From Nemertoderma westbladi (taxonomy: Eukaryota; Xenacoelomorpha; Nemertodermatida; Nemertodermatidae): a DNA stretch of 33,284 nt. Positions 17,834 through 28,971 of this stretch are shown piece by piece. Below the pieces are notes generated by a model. The model made no database searches. It had not been told where the DNA came from and saw nothing but the letters and a program-made list of their open reading frames with translations. Position 1 is the stretch's first letter. Every line of letters starts with the position of its first letter. The stretch spans positions 1 through 33,284 of the forward strand of contig JAUCBJ010002369.1 in assembly GCA_032718475.1 (NCBI GenBank). The letters run 5' to 3'. The position numbers and the translations under genes were made by a program.

Positions 17834-18079
17834 GTGGTGGCCAATAGTCGCGAGTTGGGCCAGGATCTCGACCACGTGACCCTGCTGCGTGACCGTTTCA
17901 AGGACTTTGAGCGTGACGTCACGGCGATTGGGACCGAGCGAGTGGGATCCGTTAACGAGGTGGCCGACGCTCTCATCGATAACGGACACACCGACGCGGC
18001 GATTATAGCGGAGTGGAAGGATGGGTTGAACGAATCGTGGCAGGATCTACTCGAGTTGATGGAGACAAGAGTTATGCAG
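17834..18079 (+). CDS. SPTBN1: beta-spectrin exon C
   Basis: Acceptor TTATTGTTAG|GTG, phase 0 at both ends. Reads [20 protein letters not shown], then [20 protein letters not shown] and [20 protein letters not shown], a full spectrin-repeat segment. [19 protein letters not shown] is one of the most conserved stretches of beta-spectrins. Donor CAG|GTGGGA. The frame runs past the donor into the intron but homology stops there. Confidence 0.97.
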
Positions 18080-18498
18080 GTGGGAATGATATGGGAGGGT
18101 CGATGTTATATTCCAAAACAATTCAACATCACATTATATTTAATGCGTTTTTTGGTCTTATAAAACGAATAGACTTTATGTCCCGCTTACACCGAGATTT
18201 ATGTTATCTTAGTTTCACTTTTATCCAAATTTTTGTAGGAAATAATACCAACATATTCCTGAAAAGGCAATAAAACATTGAAATATTTGTATATAATGCA
18301 ATATAATAATATCTATTATTACTGCGACTAGACGACTAACTGTAATTGGAGTTACTGGGTATTGTTAGGCAGTACAAAGGAGTATTTTATTTCCCGAAAA
18401 CTACTAACTAATATTATTTGAAACACAATAACTCGCACACACGAATAATAAATATCTTATCGAACTTATATTATATAGAACTCGTCTTGTATTTGCAG
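18080..18498. other. Intron C-D
   Basis: AT-rich intron, no recognised element. Acceptor CTTGTATTTGCAG at its end. Confidence 0.8.
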
Positions 18499-18675
18499 CT
18501 GCAATCCTCCTGGGATCTCCACAAGTTCTTCTACGATTGTCGCGAGTGTCTGGCCCACATCGCGGAGAAGAAGGCCGCCATGTCCGAGGAGTTGGGCAAG
18601 GATCGCGCCTCCGTAGAGAACATACAGAGGAAGCATCGGGCCTTCGCGGATGAGTTGGCGCCTCTAGCGGAGGAG
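18499..18675 (+). CDS. SPTBN1: beta-spectrin exon D
   Basis: Reads LQSSWDLHKFFYDCRECLAH, EELGKDRASVENIQRKHRAF and ADELAPLAEE: the helix A and start of helix B of the next repeat (compare vertebrate ASYELHKFYHDAKEI and ELGRDQNTVETLQRMHTTF). 59 codons, phase 0 at both ends, donor GAG|GTAGGA. Confidence 0.96.
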
Positions 18676-19031
18676 GTAGGAACGTACTACCCGGGTTGGG
18701 GAGTCGACGTACCAAACGCGTATCACATTGTGTCATGTTTTGTGGTTTTGGCAAAGTTTTCACTGTGAAGAGTCGAAAAAATTCCGGACAATTTTCAGTT
18801 TGTCGATACCGGATACGCCATTGCGGGTTTGGCAAAACCGTGCCACTTTTACCTTATTGTTATTACTCTGGGTTGTCATCGTGGGAATTTGAGACTACAA
18901 TTTAGTGTCATTATTTAGTACCTTCTTAGTAACATTGTAGATGGTAAAATCGTGACGCTTTGTTATATTTTTGGTGACATTATCGTGACGATTTGTGACA
19001 ATATATTTGTATTTAACTATTGTGATCACAG
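18676..19031. other. Intron D-E
   Basis: No gene recognised. CATTGTGTCATGTTTTGTGG and TTGCGGGTTTGGCAAAACC-like segments (about 18725-18840) look repeat-derived. Three GTGACGATTTGTGAC-like variants near 18950-19000 form a short local repeat. Confidence 0.5.
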
Positions 19032-19198
19032 GTGAAAGCAATCAGCATGGAGTCTGCAGGTCTGCAGTGTAGGTACGCGGGTTCGCGAGCCAAGGAGATC
19101 GTTTATCGGGAACAGGAGGTCATCAACGCCTGGAAGTTCCTTCTCGCTGTTATTGACGGGAGGACCGGTAAACTGGCAGATACCAACGATCTATACAG
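19032..19198 (+). CDS. SPTBN1: beta-spectrin exon E
   Basis: Reads VKAISMESAGLQCRYAGSRA, then EVINAWKFLLAVIDGRTGKL and ADTNDLY, matching the vertebrate AYAGDKA...ENEVLEAWKSLLDAC...LVDTGDKFRFF stretch. Acceptor ATCACAG|GTG, donor TACAG|GTTGGT, phase 2; exon F supplies the last base of the split Arg codon. Confidence 0.95.
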
Positions 19199-19718
19199 GT
19201 TGGTACTGAACCGGTACTGATACTGTTATTGGTACCGGTAGTCCTACTGGTACTGGTGATGGCCCTCTCACGAATTAATTAGACTAATAAGACCTTCTAA
19301 CGGCAATTCTACTTGCGCCACTCTAATTACTTTATAGATAATTCAAATTATTTTTTTTTATAAGACAAGGAACCCCAAACATCTATGAATAATAATAATA
19401 ATATAAGCCTGTAAATAATACCACTAACCCTGAGGTTATTGCGAATTAACATCGGTTGCAACCTGAAGACTCTTCTATCTTTGTCTTGGCTGTTAACCTG
19501 TAAGTCAGGTGGGGCGCCACACTAACTCCCAAGGGCGAATACTCTATAATCCAACCCTTTCTTTAACCCTACGACACAACAGAGCGAAATTTCTAAATAA
19601 TTTTAGGTTTTTATGAATTTGAACCAGCGCTGACAAACAGCAAATCACTATTATGACACTAACCCGGGTAGTTTAATTAACGCTAATTAATTACGTAATT
19701 TTAACCGATAACTTTCAG
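19199..19718. other. Intron E-F
   Basis: Begins with short GGTACTGGTACTG-type repeats (19199-19260), then AT-rich sequence with no recognised feature. Confidence 0.7.
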
Positions 19719-20028
19719 ATTCCTTCAGATGGTTCGGGATTTAATGTTGTGGATGGATGACGTAATACGACAGATATCTAGCGCGGAGAAGGCGCGTGAC
19801 GTCAGCGGGGTTGAGCTGCTGATGAACGGTCATACGAGTATCAAGGCGGAGATCGACTCGAGGGACGCGAGTTTCGCCGAGTGTATAGTCCTAGGGAAGG
19901 CCCTGTTGTCCAGACGACATTACGCCAGCAAGGAGATTAAAGAGAAACTCCTGGGGTTGGGAACACGAAGGGCTAGTATGATAGCCGACTGGGAGCACAG
20001 ATGGGAGTTCCTACAGCTACTGCTAGAG
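19719..20028 (+). CDS. SPTBN1: beta-spectrin exon F
   Basis: Acceptor ACTTTCAG|A; a second CAG at 19726-19728 would shift the frame and is rejected. Reads FLQMVRDLMLWMDDVIRQIS, RDVSGVELLMNGHTSIKAEI and RRHYASKEIKEKLLGLGTRR, ending EFLQLLLE. This is the most conserved part (vertebrate MVRDLMLWMEDVIRQI; DVSSVELLMNNHQGIKAEI). Phase 2 in, phase 0 out. The donor GAG|GTCGGT is weak. Confidence 0.97.
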
Positions 20029-20155
20029 GTCGGTGTTCTAATTGGCCTTCCATTCTAATTAAATCATGTCTACTTAGTTATTTCCATTTAGTTTATCACA
20101 TTGTCTACTTTTCCATCTTGTTTTTTCTTAACCTTGTCTACTATATTTTCCTTAG

Positions 20156-20316
20156 GTTCATCAGTTCGCCCGCGACGCCCACGTTGCTGAGGGTTGGCTG
20201 ATCGCCCAGGAACCCTACGTGAGAAGCGGCGATCTTGGCGACACGTTAGAAGAGGTTGAGAAACTTATTCGTAAACACCAGGCCTTCGAGAAGGCGATAC
20301 AAGGCCAGGATGAAAG
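20156..20316 (+). CDS. SPTBN1: beta-spectrin exon G
   Basis: Acceptor TTTTCCTTAG|GTT after a 127-bp intron. Reads [20 protein letters not shown], then [20 protein letters not shown] and QDE: the partial repeat 17, which with alpha-spectrin's N-terminal helix forms the tetramerisation site (vertebrate VHQFSRDASVAEAWLLGQEPYL). Donor AAAG|GTGGGT, phase 2. Confidence 0.96.
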
Positions 20317-20451
20317 GTGGGTTATTTTGAGATAGAGACACTTTGACCCTATTTATTTTAGCATTGATATTAATTACTGACAGCTACTAACTACGGAGCC
20401 CCTAAGAGGACATGAAATCCTCGTTTTTTTTTATTATTATTCTTAGTATAG

Positions 20452-21231
20452 ATGTCCGCTAACTCAATATATTGAGTTAGAAGACACATGTCCGCTAACT
20501 CAATATATTGAGTTAGAAGACACATGTCCGCTAACTCAATTTGTTGAGTTAGAAGACATGCCATGTGATTTGTCGCTGCCATTTTTAGAGGTTTATTTGA
20601 ATAAAGAAAACCTCTATTTTATTATACTTGTAGCCTACATTATTTTGAGAGTGACAGTGAAGTAATTATAATAGAAACGTTTCGTAAAATTATACTATGA
20701 GAAGGGTCTGACGCAGTTTGAAATTAGATATAGTTTAGGAAAACACGGATTTGATATAAGTACACGCCACTTACGACGAATATTACGGCCCTTGGATTTG
20801 AATCGCCATAAAAACTACAGTGACCTCGATGATGTAGTGACATTTATACATTCGGAGATAACGAATGGGTCAGCCAGACTTCTAGGATATAGAATGATGC
20901 ACACCCGTTGCCTGCAACATCGCTTGATGGTCCGAAAAGAGGATGTACGTTCAATACTCCGGGAGTTGGATCCCGAGAGTGTCGATTGGAGGCGATCTCG
21001 CAGATTAACGAGGAGAGAGTATTTTGCAAAGGGACCCAACTATATTTGGCACCTAGACTTGTGAATTATAGCAGTATAGGCTAACTGCAGAATAACCTAA
21101 GTCATATAGCTTTATAGTCTCTTGCTAGCTAGTATGTTATACTGGAGTAGAACTTAAATAAACTTCTAGAAAGGGCATTGACCAATCACATGTCATGTCT
21201 TCTAACTCAATATATTGAGTTAGCGAGCATA
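20452..21231 (+). mobile_element. Small TIR element with triplicated palindromic end
   Basis: The left end has three tandem 36-bp units from 20452, each starting ATGTCCGCTAACTCAAT. Two contain a perfect 22-bp palindrome with half-site CTAACTCAATA; the third differs at the centre. The right end (about 21186-21231) is one inverted copy, sharing GAAGACATG.CATGTGATT with the innermost left unit. Inside are a short hairpin (TAGAGGTTT/AAACCTCTA, 20585-20616) and a truncated transposase frame. No clear target duplication is seen. An internally deleted DNA transposon within a spectrin intron. Confidence 0.75.
20675..21064 (+). pseudogene. Integrase-like (DDE/rve) transposase, N-terminal fragment
   Basis: Open from a stop at 20672-20674 to a TGA at 21062-21064, about 129 codons. 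A helix-turn-helix segment (YYEKGLTQFEIRYSLGKHGF, then ISTRHLRRILRPLDLNR) is followed by GYRMMHTRCL and SRRLTRREYFAKGPNYIWHLD. This is the order found in rve-type transposases of eukaryotic DNA transposons, where WHxD carries the first catalytic Asp. It stops right after that Asp and has no ATG near its start, so it is a non-functional remnant. Confidence 0.75.
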
Positions 21232-22811
21232 GAGTGTTAGGTTGCCCTTCTTGGGAACTGGCACCAACTTATTTGTTTTCATTTTCAACTTGTTGCCGTT
21301 AATCCTTGCACCACAGGGATGTCACCAAAATCCCCAAACACTGGGCACCGGATCATTGCGTTTGTGGTGAAATTGGATTAAGTCAAGCAGATCACAAAAA
21401 GTAGAAGTTGTTTGAATGTTTGATTTATTCTTCCAAGTAATGAGATTATAACAATATTAATAAGCCTACACCGTACAAAATTATTTAATCAAGCAGCGAA
21501 CTTTATTTTAGTTAGATTTTATCCCCCCTCAAAGGACCGTCGGTAATCCACCGGGTCTATCCCTTGCTTTGCCTATAGTGTCACCGTAACCTGAATCCTT
21601 TTCAGGCTCATGCTGATGCTACGCTGACCGGGCTCCGTTCGGCTGTCCGTTGGGTGTCTGTCGGTCGGCGAGAGAATGCAGTCTCAGTGATGCTGCATGT
21701 CACTCCGTCTGGTCGGTAGTAAGTCGACCCTTCAGCTTACCCCGGCTCACCTCTCGCAATCCCTTTTGGTGTTGGTCCTAAGACAAGTCAAGCAGCTTAG
21801 CTCGGGTGTCGGCTGTCCCTGTCCCTTTCTCCCATGCTCTGCTTCTGCTTTGTCATCATAGTTCGAATCCTTCTCAGGCTCGCACTAAGCTGACGGGCGC
21901 CAATCTGGAATTGTCCCTTAGCACAAGGCTAGGCCTAGGCCTAGGCCTTGGAATCCAGGAAATCTACCTGGTGTCAACTCAGTATTGTATTGATTTCTGG
22001 GAATCCTGGCCCCTTTAAAAGCACAATGAGTGACGATTTTGTGTTTAGTCGTCATTAAAAACCGCCGTAACTATAAACTCTCTGCCGTAACTATAAACTC
22101 TCTGACCTTCCGGTCTTTCGCGCACGGTGCCCGGGACTTTTCGGATTATTCTCGTTTATTTCCTGTATGCCCGGCACTGTGATCGAAAATAAACAAACTT
22201 CAAAGATTCACAAATTTAATGAACCTGCAGTACAAAATGACAGTTAATTATTTTACTTTATAGGACTACCGACTTTCTTTTATAAGATTTTAACCACCCC
22301 AACTAAACTTTTGACTCTATCGCTCGCGGTGCTCCGTCTGTCGGTCCCTCACGACGCCCTTATTCAGAGTACTCCGAGTCCTTATCAGGATCGTACTTAC
22401 GCCGACCAGCGCACCACATATGGAGTTGTCCCTAGGCTGTCAGGAGCTCTACCTGAAGCCACAATACTTGAATTCTTTGAACTTCAGTGGTCCTTTATAA
22501 CCAGAAAAACTGTCCCGATTGTTGTGAGTTTAACAGAAAACCGAATTCTATGAGTTCTTAAGAAGTGTTTTTTGGGGTTTTGAATTTCGTAATTTTGGTT
22601 TTATGGTCCCCGGGGGTCTGATTGGAATTTTCGTATTTAAAGAGTTTAATAAATTAATATGTGTCCGGTGTGGAAATTAAAATAATGCGAATGCAACTGT
22701 CTCACAGCGTTACCTCAGAGCGGCTAACCGACAAAATGAGAGAAACTATTTACTTTATTGACAACCTCCTCTACCTATTTATTACATTTTCATAACGTTT
22801 TCCTATTTTAG
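21232..22811. other. Intron G-H, right part: repeat-like, no gene
   Basis: A C/T-rich block (about 21530-22510) has three related segments: CCTTTTCAGGCTCATGCTGA (about 21597), CCTTCTCAGGCTCGCACTAA (about 21870) and CCTTATCAGGATCGTACTTA (about 22380). The second and third are each followed by GGAATTGTCCCT/GGAGTTGTCCCT and end near CTGG/GTGGCC/TCCTTTA. GCCGTAACTATAAACTCTCT is repeated in tandem at 22062-22104. A decayed LTR or other repeat is possible; none is identified. Confidence 0.5.
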
Positions 22812-23625
22812 GTTCAATGCGTTAGAACGCCTAACCACAATGGAACTAAAGGAGACGCGACGAAGACAGATTGCCGAGTACAAGTTGACCCATCCGGAGT
22901 TCACAGAGGAGTTGTCGCCGATAACTCAACACCGGAAGGAGTTTATCGAGGAGTTTATCAAGTCCAACGAGTTGTACGACCGTCCCCCTACGCCGCCGCC
23001 ACCGGCTGAACCGACGGGGACGGCGAGGGTGTCGGAACCGGGTTCCCCAACACGTGCGAGCGCTCTCGTCTCCGAGAGTAAACCCGTGGTGGCGGGCGTC
23101 GCCACAGAACTGAAGGCGGCGACGCCGGCAGCCGGGGAACCAGCCGCCGCAGCGACGGCCCCCGAGGCGTCCCAGCTGGAGGGCCCGTTGTCCCGAAAAC
23201 ACGAATGGGACAGCCACTCGAAACGCGCGACCAATCGCAGTTGGGTAGCGGGTTACGCGACCGCAGCCAATCAGGAGCTCCGCTTTTATAAAGACTCTAA
23301 AACCGCGAAATCCGGAGGTCCACTGGTCCACGGGGATTCCCCCGTCCCTCTAGCGACGGCTACCTGCACTCCGGATCCTAAATATAAAAAGAAGAAACAC
23401 GCGTTCCGTGTGAAGCAAACCGAAGGCGGCGCTGAGTGGTTGTTCGTAGCCAAGGACGACGCCGATCTCAACCAATGGGTGGACGGGTTGACGGCGTTGT
23501 GCGGGGGCGGAGGCGCCGAGGGTGGGGATTCCCCCTCCAAGTCGCGGACCTTCACGGAAGGGGTTCAACCCCCGGGCGCTTCCGGGAAGAAAAAGGGGGG
23601 ATTTTTTACTTTGAGAAAGAAATAA
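22812..23625 (+). CDS. SPTBN1: beta-spectrin terminal exon H with PH domain
   Basis: Acceptor CCTATTTTAG|G completes the split Arg; 270 codons to TAA. It starts RFNALERLTTMELKETRRRQ (end of the tetramerisation repeat), then a linker rich in Pro, Ala and Glu (DRPPTPPPPAEP), then a PH domain at about exon residues 120-232: GPLSRKHEWDSHSKR, NRSWVAGYATAANQELRFYK, YKKKKHAFRV and WLFVAKDDADLNQWVDGL. It matches vertebrate spectrin PH (LNRKHEWEAHNKKASSRSW; YKKKKHVFKL), which binds phosphoinositides at the inner membrane. The tail ends in basic GKKKGGFFTLRKK. The GC- and proline-rich linker gives long open shadow frames on both strands. Confidence 0.98.
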
Positions 23626-24000
23626 ACTTAGCGGGAAATATAGTCGGTAATGGACACGCATATAACGGCAGCTACGGCGGAAGAATCTTCTAGTTTTATA
23701 ATTTTTTTTGAAGAAACCAATTCGCATGTTTTCATTTTGGTATATATGAATATTGCAGTGCTTAACGGGAGAGGCGAGATGTTTACGTTTCCATGTTATT
23801 TATTTGGCGCTTATTAATGTTGGAGTAAATAATAACTAAAACACTTATTTATTACTTTTATTAGACAGCGGATTTGTGTTCTTACAAAGTTGATTATTCG
23901 AGGTATTATTGTTTTTTTTATATTCGCCTCTCTTCTAGTTCTTATAGCGGAGATTCTTTCCCACTCCTTTTATCAATAAAATGTAATTTTTACTGAATGT
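23626..24000 (+). other. SPTBN1: beta-spectrin 3' UTR
   Basis: AT-rich sequence after the stop. The first good polyadenylation signal is AATAAA at 23975-23980, followed by a T-rich stretch, so the transcript probably ends near 24000. Confidence 0.7.
23975..23980 (+). terminator. Poly(A) signal of beta-spectrin
   Basis: Canonical AATAAA about 350 bases after the stop codon. Confidence 0.7.
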
Positions 24001-25080
24001 AAAAACTTTATCAGCCCAATGTTTTCTCTCTTTATATTGATTGGGAATTTTCTTTTTATTCCAGAAACTATCGTTGAAGTTATTACGTCACAGAATCTAT
24101 TGAGTTATAAGCCGTAATGTGCTCGAACCACTATTGTAATATTGTCCGACAGTGTTCCGACATTGTCCGACAGTGTTTGCCACCCACTACGTCCGACATT
24201 GTCTGTGAGCGACACTTTGAGAGAGACGCTCACTGAAACTGTGTGCTGTATATCATTATTGTCTCACCTAATTGATTTCTTACAAAGTCATCCATTTTAT
24301 CGGATACAATTTGTCCAGACTTTTCCGCCTTTTGCACAATTTAAATATACTTTTCGTCATTAGAATTGAAACAATTATGAGCAATTATTGTTTGTCGCAT
24401 AATTAGTAATTAGGCCTATATAGTTTAGTAATGTTTTCTTTGATGCTTGTCTCAACGTTGCTTCTGTACCAACTCTATACTGGTAGTGAATTATTATTCG
24501 TTATTGCAGTGCATTCTCTTAATATGAGTTAAAGAATAAAACCAGAGTTACAATAATAATTAATTATTTGCGTTAATCACATGAGATTCATCGCATCTCG
24601 AGTTATTGAATTCCCATTAATAATTCATAGAAATCAGATTGATTTGTTGAACTTTGATCCCCAACTAGAAAGCCAAACCTATTAATTCCATTCCAACTAA
24701 CTATATGGTTGTCAGTCACTAGTGATTGATATGAACTTATAATGTCACTATAGTTTTATATTACAGTCTGCATTACAATGCTTTTAAAGGACAACAATTT
24801 TTTGTGGGAGATAAAGAAGAAATGTTGTAGAAGATAGAGTTATTTGAGCAACGGTTATCTAGATTGGTGTGTGTCTGTGTGGATCATGTTAAACCTTGTG
24901 TAAACATTGGCGATACAAGTCACACTTAATGTAGAACTATTTAATAATAATACGAAGTTATGAATGCACGCAAGATGGCGTATCTATTAAACATAATTTG
25001 AGTTTATACCACCAGAGGTCGCTTAAACTACTTCACCTTTAGAGAAAAAAACTAAAAATAAACACAATAAATTTAAGCTG
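24001..25080. other. Intergenic, no gene seen
   Basis: AT-rich. A short imperfect repeat of CCGACAGTGTTCCGACATTG lies near 24146-24215. No other element is recognised before the LINE at 25081. Confidence 0.6.
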
Positions 25081-25162
25081 ATGCTAAACCATATACCTTT
25101 CTGTACGTCTTTGGAAACCAACTCTGATCGAATTGTAGCCATGACCTTAGACAACATGTACG

Positions 25163-25188
25163 ACAGCAACATAACAGTGTAGGACTAC
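25163..25188. repeat. Target-site duplication, left copy
   Basis: ACAGCAACATAACAG followed by TGTAGGACT; matches 25525-25549 (ACAGCAACATAACAG then GAGTAGGACT) with an indel. It flanks the inserted minus-strand LINE tail. Confidence 0.8.
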
Positions 25189-25524
25189 TACTACTACTAC
25201 TACTAGGATCGGCATGCTGCATTGCAGCTGCATTTTTAAGAATGCTGTGCCGGCTTGTCAACAAAATTGCGCCGCCACAACTCCCTATCACCCATGACAT
25301 TTGCTAGATCATCCGCATCTTTAAGGCCAGTGTCCTTTAAGATGCGTCTCAAGAAAGTCATGGGCTGTCCACCATGCTTATTCACTCCATGAGGCTGCCA
25401 AAGTACAAGATTATGCACTGGCTGGTCCTCACGGCGAAAGCAATGTCCTGCAAAGCGGAGGCGATTTTGTTCTAGTGTCAAGCTTGGGGGAACCAATGAG
25501 ACACCTCCAATGTTACAGTACATA
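25189..25524 (-). mobile_element. 5'-truncated LINE tail inserted in another LINE
   Basis: On the minus strand a frame (25236-25523) reads NRLRFAGHCFRREDQPVHNL, VLWQPHGVNKHGGQPMTFLR and DRELWRRNFVD, the C-terminal domain of endonuclease/RT LINEs that carry an RLRFAGHCxR motif. It ends in a (TAG)n tail (about 25183-25207). With the flanking duplication of about 25 bp, this is a typical 5'-truncated target-primed insertion. Confidence 0.85.
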
Positions 25525-25549
25525 ACAGCAACATAACAGGAGTAGGACT
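25525..25549. repeat. Target-site duplication, right copy
   Basis: See 25163-25188. This copy is in frame with the host endonuclease (NITGVGLYMP). Confidence 0.8.
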
Positions 25550-28328
25550 GTACATGCCATACAACAGCGGAGAGACATATAGCGAAATGAACTACATACT
25601 GGAATGCGGCAAACTATCATCACTACTCGACGACGCTAAGCAAAATGGAAACGAGCTCCTGGTAGCAGGCGACATCAATGGAATCCTCCCACACCACAAT
25701 CAATCAAATAAGAAATCCTTCGGCAAGTTGTTCACCGACAATATCACAGAACCGTTTCAGTTACAAACCACAAACAACGCACCAATAACCACAGGTGGAC
25801 ATGCAAGCTTTTTCTTTAGATCAAAGAACAAGACCATCCTGCGAGAGTCACTGATAGACTACATCACTAACACCATGGGCATAGGATACGGGCTTTCTAC
25901 AACCCATACCTACAAACCAACCTTCGACAACATATCAGATCATACACCAATTATGTCCACGTACAAACTACCAGCATACACCGACAACCAACATCTACCA
26001 CTACCTTCTAAACTCAGCAAATGCCGTGTTTTCCTATTTAACAAGGCAACAGATGAGGAAAAGAAACAATAGAAGAAGCAAATTGAACGGGCCCTTCAAA
26101 ATATCAACAACACAAACAATATAGACAATTCCACAACAACAAACCAGATGGCGGATCTCATCACAAACATAATACTACAGGCCGCAAAATCCCACATTCC
26201 TTCAATAGTGCCAAAAAAACTAAACAAATGGAAAAGAAGATGGAAGGACACTTCAAAACCACCACAGGAAAACACAGCAGACGCCAACGCAAATAGAAAA
26301 TCCATACAAAGCCTTCAGCAGAGACGAAGCTGCAAAAGACTCGCCCATGAGGCATACAAGCAACACATCCTAAGCTTAGCTGAAAACTGCAAATTGTCAC
26401 CCGAAAAATTCTGGAACACCTTAAAAGATGAGGAACAACAGTCGTCTGACATAGCCAACACAAACTCCGACAACATATATCGCCACTATAAAGCCTTCTT
26501 CGAATCAGAGCGAAACAACAGAGAGGAAATAGACACAAACACCCAACAACGCACACAAAACGCTAGTGAGCCCATCCAAAAGATCACCCCCCACCAGGTC
26601 GACGAAGCAATAAAATCTCTCAACAAACATAAATCGGCCGACATCAACAACCTATCTGCCGAACACCTCCTACACGGCAGAACAGTACCACTACTCACCC
26701 AATTCCTTGCAGACCTATACAACATGATGCAGTTAACCAGTACTTTCCCTGACAACCTATGTACAAGTTTACTAATCCCACACCTGAAGGGAAATAACCG
26801 CAGTAAGCATACAGAGCGATATCTATTCTCTCCATTCTGGTGAAACTCTGGGAAACAATAGTCATGCCGCAATTCACAAAAGAAAAACCAAGTGACCTCC
26901 AGATGGCGTACAAAAAGGGTATCAGTAGTGAAATGACATATTCCATGTCAAACAGGCTCATTAAACGCTTCACCAATGGCGGATCTACCGTTCACATGCT
27001 AGCGATCGATCTGACTGCTGCCTTTGACAGCATCGATCACAGAACACCTTTCGAAAAGCTACAAAAAACAGACATTAACAAACGACTAATTAATCTACTG
27101 GAAGCATATTACCACAACTCAACCGCCCACATGAGAACAGGCAGAAGGGTGTACACTGAACCTATCAAACTCGGCAAAGGAATACGGCAAGGAGGCATAC
27201 TATCTGCCTGGCTCTTCAATTTCTACTTACAAGACCTCTTCGAGACCCTAGGAGAATCTGGGCTAGGACTACATCTCGGCACAGAATCTTACCCGGCCCT
27301 TGGTTACGCCGACGACCTATTGTTGCTAGCAAACCTTAAGGAAGATCTCCAACAACAAATCGACATATGCACCACGTTCTTTGCCAGAAATGGCCTCACT
27401 ATAAACACAAAATAATCGCATTACGTAAGATGTACCGGTACGCAACCAAAAACAACACCAATTGAAGGTACGCAACCAAAAACAACACCAATTGAAGGCT
27501 ACACCATACAAGTAGGATCAGTTTTCCTACGCGAGGAGGCCAGCTGTAAATACCTAGGTTTACCACTTCCAGGTACACCGCAAACGATCAGAGACCACAT
27601 AACCAAGCGCTGCTGGTGGAACGTATCAAGGATGCGATCACGGGGCCTAACAGCCCACGACGTACCTCTACAAATCACCAAAAAAATCTGGAACACAATC
27701 TGCCTCCCGTCTATCGCATATGGTATTGCAAATGTGGATGACGCCTCTGTGACCCAACTATCAATAGTAATGCGAAAGGCGATGAGAACTAATTAGGCGA
27801 TGCGTGGGGAACTACGTCTCAAACAACACCCTACACAATGGACACGACCTGGAATCAATCGTCGCACACAGCAGATGTAGACTCCTGTACAGCGCCGTCA
27901 ACTCAGGAAACATAAAAATTGCACACCTCTACACAACACTGCTTAGCCAACACCTATGCGATACCTACACAGAACCAACTTTTGTCGAGTACTCCATTGC
28001 GAGTTGGAGGAGTAACCTACCCACCCTACACAGCATCGTAACAGCCTCCTACAACATAAAACTGGTGACCAAGGGCTCACGAAAACACTGCAAGCCCGTC
28101 CTGAGCACCAAGGACTGCTTCAACACGTGGTATCTCGAAAGTATCCTAAATATTCCAAACGCAAACTACTCCATAAAGAACCAATGCATACGAGACTACT
28201 ACAAACTGCCGACACTCGACGCGAACAACCAAACAGGTTTCACACGGACTCACGTTCAACTCCACCACATAACAAGTACACAAATCACACGCATTTCCGA
28301 TCATGACAAATACTATTTGATTTCATAA

Positions 28329-28962
28329 TTCCCACCTCCCTATAGTCTATAATAATTATATTCATTTGTTTTGGTGCATACAAACAACACTTGTGCCTTC
28401 AACAACCCTAGCACTACCGTCAGACATCGTATACCCACTAATTTTACAGGTAACATGTGACTACATTGTAATGTAACCAATAGCATTGTTAATCTTAATT
28501 TTGTCGATTGTGTTCTGTTTCGTTTTTACTTGACCGACCATTTTATACGATAATAGCCGGTAATATATAATATAATAATAAAGAAATTACTTGGATATTT
28601 TTCTCATAAACAAGGGGTGGGGGTCGGGGTTGATAATTTATTTAATTTATTGATACAATCCAATATTCCCTATTTTCTTCCCTAATATCAATATTTATTT
28701 AAAATTATGTGACAGTTGATATAGTAGTGATATTCTTTACAGGAACAATAATTTTTAAATAAGTAGGCCTAAAAGTTTAAATAAATATTTTAAACAATCC
28801 AGCTGTTACTTGGAGTCCATTAACGTTGAATGAAACAGCTAATGAGTCATCCTACCGTGTGTGGGATCTGTGTTATCCTCCGGGGCAGTATAATTTTCAG
28901 ACTCTTAATCGCTGCTCGTTTCCTGGTCTTGATCGACTTTGTTCTGTGATGTTCTGCATGGT
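28329..28962. other. LINE 3' flank and intergenic
   Basis: AT-rich with several AATAAA-like motifs near 28575-28582 and a short G-rich patch (28613-28640). No gene recognised. Confidence 0.55.
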
Positions 28963-28971
28963 GTTTCGATG
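28963..28971. repeat. 9-bp target-site duplication, left copy (element 2)
   Basis: GTTTCGATG, identical to 30269-30277. The neighbouring bases differ on both sides, so the match is exactly 9 bp. Confidence 0.8.

Larger units (their letters stand above)
25081..28328 (+). pseudogene. Decayed EEP/RT LINE, + strand
   Basis: An endonuclease fragment (SDRIVAMTLDNMYDSNIT from about 25120) is interrupted by another LINE and resumes as GLYMPYNSGETY and LLVAGDING, then SLIDYITN and NISDHTPIMS. After a stop near 26070 the pre-RT (ITPHQVDEAIKSLNKHKSAD), a frameshift near 26820, AIDLTAAFDSIDH (motif A), GIRQGGILSAWLFNF, LGYADDLLLLA, a stop at 27413, KYLGLPLPG and a frameshift near 27795 lead to a C-terminal domain ending at 28328. 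A 30-bp tandem duplication lies at about 27438-27498. The catalytic motifs survive but stops and frameshifts make it inactive. Confidence 0.88.

Noticed and set aside
20440-21240. Target duplication of the small TIR element
   Set aside because: The bases outside ATGTCCGC and GCGAGCAT do not match by more than a chance few.
22846-23727. Minus-strand frames opposite exon H
   Set aside because: Shadows of a GC-rich coding exon; the + frame has clear PH-domain homology.
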